The translations under genes were made by a program, and so were the position numbers. From Mermis nigrescens (Eukaryota > Nematoda > Enoplea > Mermithida > Mermithidae): a stretch of DNA of 64,000 bases. The notes beneath the pieces are model-generated. The model was not told the origin of the DNA. It saw only the letters and a program-made list of their open reading frames with translations, and did no database searches. Below are positions 57,577 through 64,000 of this stretch, one piece after another. Within the stretch, counting starts at the first letter, position 1; every line of letters begins with the position of its first letter. Location of the stretch: positions 2,896,309 to 2,960,308 of the forward strand of contig JAVLUZ010000271.1 in assembly GCA_036768485.1 (NCBI GenBank), read 5' to 3'.

Positions 57577-57780
57577 ATGGAGGAAATTAAGGAACAGTCA
57601 GAAAGGCCTATTATGGAAATTAAGGAACAGCCAAAACGTCCTATTATGGAACTTAACGAGCAGTTAAAACGTCCTTGTACTGACACGGACAAAAAGCCGT
57701 ATGGGAGGTCTTGCCTCTCTAAAAATATCATTTCTAAATCTGTCCCAGTACAGCTGGGCCATAGTTATACAAGCTTCTGA
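57577..57780 (+). CDS. Short plus-strand frame with 12-residue repeats
   Basis: 67 codons beginning with three repeats of the type M-E-(x)-K/N-E-Q-x-x-R-P. It is served by the plus-facing TATA at 57521. From about 57690 onward it overlaps, antisense, the polymerase remnant, so its second half may be accidental. It could be the start of a divergently transcribed gene truncated by rearrangement. Function unknown. Confidence 0.35.
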   Translation: MEEIKEQSERPIMEIKEQPKRPIMELNEQLKRPCTDTDKKPYGRSCLSKNIISKSVPVQLGHSYTSF

Positions 57781-60107
57781 GAAAGGTACTACATCTCTTA
57801 GATTGTAAAATATGAAGTAATCCTTTAAGGTTCTCATATTGTATTGTTTCCAGTAAATTTTACATTGTTTTTAATCTTCCATGCTTATGCATTCTTCTTT
57901 TAAGGTGCTGTAAAATGCTTCAGGAGGAGGCAACTTGGATTCGGATAACTTATGAAAAGAATCTTAATATTCATTATTCATAAGGGAATTTCGCTTTGAC
58001 AAGGCTTGCCTTATATGCTTTCATAAATGCATCTAAGCTAAAACCTGGGGCTACATAGGTACTGATGTCTAGAAATTTGAAAAGATATGTAGATAGGCAG
58101 AGTGTTGTGCCATTTCTCAGAATGGCTTTTGGCCATTTATTATTTTGGGGATCCTTATGCACTTGCTTTATGAGTGCTGGGAACAAGTTGTGTTTAATTA
58201 AATTCAGGTAATACTTGCCTGAGTTGAAGCCAAGGCAAGTTAACTGAGTGCAGTACCTGCGTAATTTAATTCTCAGTAAATTCAAATGATTCAGGAACCC
58301 TTTTTCGCGCCTTAAATCCCTTTCTTCATGTTCCTTATGTAGGCGATCTGATTTTGAATCTTCTGATTGAGGGCTTTAAAGATATCTTGAAAGTATGGTA
58401 AGAGTAGGGCGCTTTGCGCCTGCTGAATTTTTTCAAGATGCTGTAGCAACTGTATGATCAGTTGATCATGATCCTCGTTTATGAAACACGTTGGTTCAAA
58501 TCCTGGCACATTTGGGTTTACTGCACATGAAATGGGTTGATGCTGTCTTATAAACTGTAGTTTATCTGAACCTTTAACTTCTTTTTTAATTAAAATTGCC
58601 TCAAAGTCATATACAGCCAGATAAGGACAGAAATGATTTTCTATTGGAATGTCAAGATGAGCCAGTTCTTCAAAAACGGTTTTCTTCAGTTGAAATACTC
58701 CACCTGGAAATTTGTGCTCTGTCTCACCTTGATTACAATGATATTTAGCATGTTCATTTAAGTATTCCGACTTTTTGAATAATCTGCTGCACATGATACA
58801 CAGGTATCGCTTTGCATGCTGATCGAGATTTATGATATAGCTATAGTGTGCCTGATCAGAAGCAGTCATTGAAATTTCTAAATTTAACAGTCTGTCATAT
58901 TTCCTAATCACGTTTTTCCAACAAACAGCTGTTTGCTTATCAGCATCAATATGAAAACACTGAATATCTACTTCTAACCAATTTTCTATTTTTTCCAAAT
59001 CAGTATATGGAACTCCTTCAAAATTTTCAGTGTTTGCTTGAATATTTTTATTTCGACAATACTGTAAAAAAAGTCATTGAACTGCATCCGGTTCAAAATT
59101 TCCAAAAAGACATTGTGCTTAGCAATGGAAAAAGCAGAGATTGTCATTAAACTTGTGTCTGTTGCTATCTTGTGTCATGTGCAATGTATGCCTTTGATTT
59201 GTTACTTTTATCGGAAGTGAAATATCAGTGCAACCAGCATCATAATTTTTCTGAGGAGTTACAAAAAATTCTAAATTTGTTATAGCCTGAAGTCCCCATT
59301 TAGTATCTGGGCGGCTGAATTTTTCCTCAATATCGATTTCCTGAAGCTTTTCTGCTAAATTTTTCACATCATCACTGTTTCTAATTAGAACTGGCTTTCC
59401 AAGAAGGGTAAAATTATTTTGGCATGCATACCAGTAATTGCTTACACCAGTTTCGCGATTTTTCAAAATACAACCTAAAGCTGCATCCAAGCGGAATGCC
59501 TCTTTTTCAATGTTGAAAATATCACTTAGCATATCTAAGTAATTACCGGTTCCCCAGCAATAATTATAGGTGTGCTATAGCACATCATTTATGCTTTTAG
59601 TTGTACGTATCAAATTCCAGTACTTCCTGACTTCCTCCCTAATATTATCAGAGTAGTTGGACAAATTTTCTGGAAGAAAACTGTCCTCAGGCATAACTGT
59701 AGTCTGAACAGGCTCAATTTTTTCTAATTTGGGTCCTGGATTTGCTTTTACTAATGAGCATGCTTTCATATGAGTGTCTGAGAAAAGATCTGATGAGTTA
59801 CAATAGATGCACTTTTTTCTACGTGCTTAGTCTCAAAATGCGCACAAAGCTTTCTAGGAAGCCTAAAAAGTGATGCACATGAAGGGCAGCGATACCTTGC
59901 ACCTATGTGCACAGATTCCTCATGCTCCTTTAACTTGTTAGATCGTGTGAATGTTTTTTTACATGTTGTGCAAGTGTGCAGCTTACACTCCGGATGCTGC
60001 GATTGGTTTGAGCCGGCCTCAAAAATAGTTACTGGCATCGGCCGGTGAAGGTTATTTTTTAGCCCTTCTGAGACCAGTAACCCCAGAATTCTGACGTTTG
60101 TAGTCAT
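57690..60107 (-). pseudogene. Protein-primed family B DNA polymerase, N-terminal and exonuclease part
   Basis: The gene starts at ATG 60107 after a TATAAATA box. In order: two C2H2 zinc fingers (CTTCKKTFTRSNKLKEH and CPSCASLFRLPRKLCAH), a linker, a DNLCFFHC block at 59119, a further finger (CIMCSRLFKKSEYL) and the Exo I motif YDFEA (D131/E133 of the piece 58998-58312). Exo II follows as GFNSGKYY, where the expected aspartate is tyrosine. Further on, FPYE, KLPPPEAFYSTLKEE and VPFSEACITMAQLYWD are recognisable to about 57700. Shifts or stops occur near 59770, 59550, 59100, 58300 and 57970. Motif A and the rest of the palm up to motif B are missing before 55675. The family is that of Polinton/Maverick and adintovirus polymerases, which replicate linear DNA with a protein primer. 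Confidence 0.8.
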
Positions 60108-60159
60108 AATTTCCAGAATGTTCCTAAACTTATATTTAAGGAATTTGAAAGAGTTTTAA

Positions 60160-60398
60160 TATTTATAGACTTAGTCAGATAACAATTTTTACTCGAAAAT
60201 TTCTTATATTTATAGAGTTTTTGATATCTGATAGACTTTTGATATAGTCGGAAGACAAATCTCTGCGAACAAATTTTGATATTTATAGACTTTTGATATA
60301 GTCAGATGACAATTTTTGACAGATAATTTTTGTTATTTATAGACTTTCATCTTAGTCGGGATGACAATGTTCAGAAATAATTTTTGATATTTATAGAC
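60160..60398 (-). promoter_or_regulatory. Array of five GTCTATAAATA motifs upstream of the polymerase gene
   Basis: On the plus strand TATTTATAGAC (one copy ends GAG) occurs at 60160, 60207, 60280, 60334 and 60388. The last three are spaced 54 bp and lie in a tandem unit with GATATAGTCAGATGACAATT. On the minus strand each is a TATA box (TATAAATA). The nearest lies about 53 bases before the polymerase ATG. Confidence 0.65.
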
Positions 60399-60589
60399 TT
60401 TTTGATATAGTCAGATGCTATGCTTAAAACTCGTCACTTTTAACAGAAATGTGCATTAAATCCGCTTATATGTCCTATTTAAAACGTTAAACTCACGGGT
60501 TAAACCGCATATGTGCTGCCATCCTTTTTTGGCACTTTGCCAACAAAATCCGCCTCATAAATAACTTTAACTTTTCAAAAACAACTGAA

Positions 60590-60662
60590 ATCGTGCATGT
60601 GGTTACGTGTTGGACTGTTGTTTGCTTTGTTTGCGGTTCGATTCCCACTATCCCACACTTTT
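60590..60662 (+). repeat. tRNA-like SINE head fragment
   Basis: GTGGTTACGTGTTGGACTG resembles a tRNA A-box region and GCGGTTCGATTCCCAC a B box (GGTTCGATTCC), about 40 bases apart as in a tRNA. The acceptor half is not recognisable, so this is more likely a tRNA-derived SINE or tRNA relic than a functional tRNA gene. Confidence 0.45.
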
Positions 60663-61340
60663 TTCTTTTCGCGGAGGTAGCCGAAGGCGGTCACCCGCAT
60701 GGCGCCCCTAAGTAGAAAAGATAGGGAGAATCGTCCTATGTTATAACGTATGGCGCCCCCAAAATGCGGGCGGGGAGGGTCTCCTTACTACTCAAGTGAT
60801 ATTTATTTGTTCTCGGGTTATGTTGGAGACTCAATTTTTTCATAAATCTTTATCGTAATATCTGAGTAATATTAGAATAACGAATCCGACTAAAGTCTTC
60901 TTTACACTCTGTGGTTGTGTAAGGTTTACACTGCATATTAACTTTAGTTTTAGAGCCTTGTAGGAGCTCAATTTTTTATGCAAATGCTCTACATTAAATC
61001 AGAATTGGGAATCTGACTGTTAGTTTTCTCTACACCTAGTAGTTGTGTAAAGTTTGCACTATTCATTTATTGTTAATATGTAGTTTACTACAAATTTATT
61101 TTACTTCAAAATCTTAGCATTAGTGTTCCTTACACTTAATATTTGCGTAAAGTTTTTGAGTTTTTGCTGAAAAACCTTGATCTGTTCAAATAATGTAAGG
61201 TTGTCTTGTTTAAAAAGGGTAATGCTGATGTTGAGAACGATATTGTTTTCCACGTTCTTGGACTGCTGTCATTATTGTGGCATGTTACTGTATGTGTTTA
61301 CTGACTGATGTACTGAAATCATGATAATTAAAAGTAGGGC
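60663..61340. repeat. Diverged ~125 bp tandem repeats
   Basis: Three copies of a block like TTCTTTACACTCTGTGGTTG, TGTAAGGTTT (60897, 61026, 61130 approximately) occur in order with declining similarity. The rest is noncoding. 60664-60780 is GC-richer without a recognised feature. Confidence 0.45.
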
Positions 61341-62146
61341 ACTAGCAAGGAAAAATGCTCCGATGGAACAAAAAAGATGAATATACTTGGAATTGTGGAT
61401 TATTAAGGATGTAAAAGGAGGGGACTAGGAATAATCTACCTAAAGTCGCGAAATCTGCTAAAAATCACACTTTCTCTAAGCAACGCAAAAAATCGAAGTA
61501 TATTCTGCGGCCTCTGAGAAGTTTCTTTTTTAAATAATGTCCAAAGTTTCAAATAAGAGTGTATAAACGAAATCTATAATGGTTACTTATTTTAATTGCT
61601 GGCAAGTAGCAACGCTGACTAGCTTCGTAGCATATGTATCCTGATTGATAGAAAACTATGTGGTATTGTATTTAAAGTTGTTCTATTTTGTTATGACCAT
61701 TATAGCAAGCAAAGCAGGGGCCGATTTATTAGTGCACACAATCGTTACGGGAATGCTGTACCTACAGTTAGTCTGTTTCAAGTCAACTTACGCGTTTCCA
61801 ACTGTTTTAAACCAACAATTTCTTCAATTGTCTTGGATGCATTGATGTTTGCTTTTTCATTCAATTGGCTTAGTCAGACTGTTAGTTTACTCAATATGAT
61901 TTCCCATAGCTACTGCATAGCTAACGTGCTACTTTTTCAATTATTTTTATGGTTAAATATTTATTTTAATCTGTTGGCCGCAGAATATACTTCGATTTTT
62001 TGCGTTGCTTAGAGAAATGTGATTTTTAGCAGATTTTGCGACTTTGGGTAGATTTTTCCTAGTCCCCTCCTTTTACATCCTTAATAATCCTCTAATCCAA
62101 GTATATTCATCTTTTTTGTTCCATCGGAGCATTTTTCTTTGCTAGT
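61341..62146. mobile_element. Fold-back MITE with ~172 bp terminal inverted repeats
   Basis: Arms 61341-61512 and 61976-62146 are inverted copies differing at only a few positions. Both outer ends read ACTAGCAA(G/A)G. A TA precedes GCAAGG inside each end, so a Tc1/mariner-type TA duplication is possible. The 463 bp centre has one 66-codon frame without motifs. Confidence 0.75.
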
Positions 62147-62259
62147 TGATATATGACTGTTGTTTTGTTTGTTGACTTGATAGATACACTGATGATGTTT
62201 GTAGCAAACTGGATTGAATTTGATGGGAAATAAAAGCAGCATAGTAAAATAGCATTAAA

Positions 62260-62314
62260 GGACAATGGTCCGGACTAGTCCTTTTTTAAAGGATCACAGT
62301 CTTGACCGTTGTCC
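62260..62314. repeat. Short hairpin
   Basis: GGACAATGGTC (62260-62270) pairs with GACCGTTGTCC (62304-62314), one mismatch. TCCGGA motifs recur beside it. No assignment. Confidence 0.4.
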
Positions 62315-62970
62315 GGTAGTCTCTAAAATTGGGTTTGTAGTCCGGAATATAGTCCGGGAATGCTTTTTTCCCCAACTTTTGCCAACGCTAGGCATAGCTG
62401 GCTAAGCAGCCCGCATATACATTACATAACCCAGCGAGTTACTCTAAAGAACCACCGAAACGATTTCAAAAAAGTAAAGTTTTCTAAATACAAAGCAAAA
62501 AACATAAACTAATTTGCCAAAAAAAACTTTCAATTTGTTATCACTACAGTATGCCATATAGCAAAAATTGCTTAAATTTCAAAATAGCCGCATTGTTTAC
62601 TACATAGTTTCTGACATTATACTGAAAACTGGCAAAATACTTGCATTATAGCATCCTCTAAAATGATCATTTTTTTGGCTTTTTCTTCTAAGCCCGCCAT
62701 TCACTCTACAAAAGCATTTTGAATTTTTTCCAATATGGCTGCCCCCATAAGCTATTCTTATCATGCGCCAAAGGCTGTATATTATTGAATGTCTGAGCTC
62801 AATTTGAAAAGCGTGTGAAGTTAGCTTTCGAATGATTACTCCATCGTCTAATTTATTCAAAAATTCGCATTTTTAATTTTTAGCCATTGTAGAGATCACT
62901 CTACACACCGTTTTGCCGCATTGGTTCAACGCAAAATTCCATTTCTTTTGCGCTACGTTGTACCTACATA
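62315..62970. other. No recognised gene
   Basis: AT-rich, with an 86-codon minus frame at 62860-62600 without motifs. Confidence 0.4.
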
Positions 62971-62978
62971 CCTACGAC

Positions 62979-63249
62979 CATACGTGGGCAGCAAGAAAAT
63001 TCTGGAGGAGGGGGGTGCAAGATTTTTTTGAAGGTCGAAAAATGGACTTAAAAATGGTGGTGTGGCGATACAAACACCATTTTTCGACGTTTCTCATCAA
63101 GCACTATCCATTGGCATCAAAAAATTGCGAAAAAAACGAAAAAAATTTTCAAAAATTGAATTCTGAGGGGGGGGGTATTTTGATTTCTGGGGGGGTATTT
63201 TGGTTTCTGGGGGGTATGCATACCCCCCAAACCCCCATGCCCAGGTGTG
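62979..63249 (+). mobile_element. hAT-like MITE, family M1 (copy F, best preserved)
   Basis: Starts CATACGTGGGCAGC and ends CCCATGCCCAGGTGTG with a perfect 8 bp duplication CCTACGAC (62971-62978 and 63250-63257). At 271 bp it is close in length to copy B and shows the full interior, including CACCATTTTTCGACG and the repeated TTTCTGGGGGG runs. Confidence 0.8.
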
Positions 63250-63397
63250 CCTACGACCGTTTTGCCCAGATGTACAATTCTGTGCTCAATTTCCATACGC
63301 ACGTACGCGAACAATAAGCTTAACGCTATAGTGAGTCGCCCAGGCCCACCTTCCCCCAAAAATTATCATATTTTCATTTCCTTTCCCATACATATTT

Positions 63398-63890
63398 TCA
63401 ATAAAAATCCGGGATAGTAAAATGAGCACTCAGGCTCAATGTGACTTGACTACGAATCGGTATGTGTGTTATCATATCTAACGTGTACTTAAAGTCATAT
63501 GTGTGTGTCTCATATTTGTGCCTATCTTGTTTGTACATTCCTTTACCGTAAGCTTTGCCCATAGGCCTATTGTTATTCTCGTAGATCCATTCCGCGTTTC
63601 TTTGTCCACATTGATACGCCTCTTTTTTTGTATTGTTTAAAACTGCGTGCGAGTGCAGTTTGGACGACACTTTGAGAATTTTTCATTTTTACATTGAGCT
63701 TCCTGAGCCTAAAAACCTTCTTACAGCTTCCACACTGTGCGTCTCTTCTTTTCCGTGCATTGAGTAGACTCCACATGTAGTCCTTAGTTTTTCTGCATGG
63801 CTGCACAATTTTGTCGTGTTTTCGTCACACAGTGGCAAGTTTCTTTTCGCTCTTGCGCATTTGTTTTATTATTTGAGTGCGCCAATTTAG
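63398..63890 (-). pseudogene. Unrecognised minus-strand frames with Cys motif
   Basis: Frames 63806-63573 and 63670-63398 overlap in different phases. The first has a Lys/Arg-rich segment with AQCGSCKKVFRLRKLN, half of a zinc-finger-like motif; the second includes QCGQRNAEWIYENN and a Tyr-rich stretch. They could be parts of one shifted gene, perhaps related to the zinc-finger-bearing polymerase element, but there is no direct support. Confidence 0.25.
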
Positions 63891-64000
63891 CATTTATTGT
63901 ATGCCTCTGGCAGGGCTTTTTGCCCTCTGTTAAATACATTGTTTGATTTATCCGATTAGCTTAATACAACTGTCAGCAGCATGCATCCTTCATGCTGTCG
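63891..64000. other. Window end, no recognised feature
   Basis: Noncoding; cut by the window edge. Confidence 0.4.

Noticed and set aside
54943..60107. A functional integrated virus
   Set aside because: The polymerase is split, shifted several times and lacks key catalytic residues; no capsid or integrase gene was recognised nearby.

Overview
The window reads as AT-rich, gene-poor nuclear DNA of an animal, probably an invertebrate. It has spliced genes with GT-AG introns, Helitron, hAT-like and Ty3/gypsy-like elements, a protein-primed family B DNA polymerase relic, satellites and nested miniature transposons. I see no rRNA gene, CRISPR array, bacterial operon or clear single-copy host gene. 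The species cannot be named from the sequence.

Region by region. 1-2.6 kb: a large inverted repeat and a dispersed repeat that recurs near 11 kb. 2.9-5.1 kb: four LTRs separated by three 90-91 bp internal domains, each with a tRNA-Leu-type primer site and a polypurine tract, the whole flanked by one CGTC duplication; this is a tandem TRIM array inserted in an unrecognised minus-strand reading frame. 6.4-10.3 kb: miniature elements, including a hAT-like element with perfect 8 bp duplications nested in another inverted-repeat element carrying CCCGGG iterations. 14.9-26.0 kb: a Helitron with a Ulp1-like (C48) protease, an HUH Rep domain and an intact-looking Pif1 helicase spread over several exons. 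Two hAT-type MITEs sit in its introns. 27.8-29.1 kb: a tandem triplication. 30.2-39.6 kb: a recent 4.66 kb tandem duplication carrying the 5' exons of a spliced gene (three phase-0 exons, Arg/Ala-rich heptads) that runs into an SGNH-hydrolase-like domain in the second copy. 40.3-41.6 kb: about 15 copies of an ~82 bp satellite. 45.0-47.2 kb: a second, inverted copy of the Helitron 5' part. 47.5-52.7 kb: a decayed Ty3/gypsy-like element with gag-like start, integrase tail and a long third frame of unknown function. 54.9-60.4 kb: a broken Polinton/adintovirus-like polymerase with small compact unknown genes between its halves and a distinctive array of TATAAATA promoter motifs. 60.6-64 kb: a tRNA-like SINE head, a long-TIR fold-back element and another MITE.

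The window is thus mainly a record of mobile DNA inserting into mobile DNA. Most genes are broken. The best preserved coding sequences are the Helitron helicase, the Lys-rich Helitron N-terminal frame on the minus strand and the duplicated SGNH-gene exons. The items most worth following are the TRIM array, the Helitron whose Rep tyrosine segment is absent across an in-phase intron, and the polymerase element with its repeated and divergent TATA motifs.
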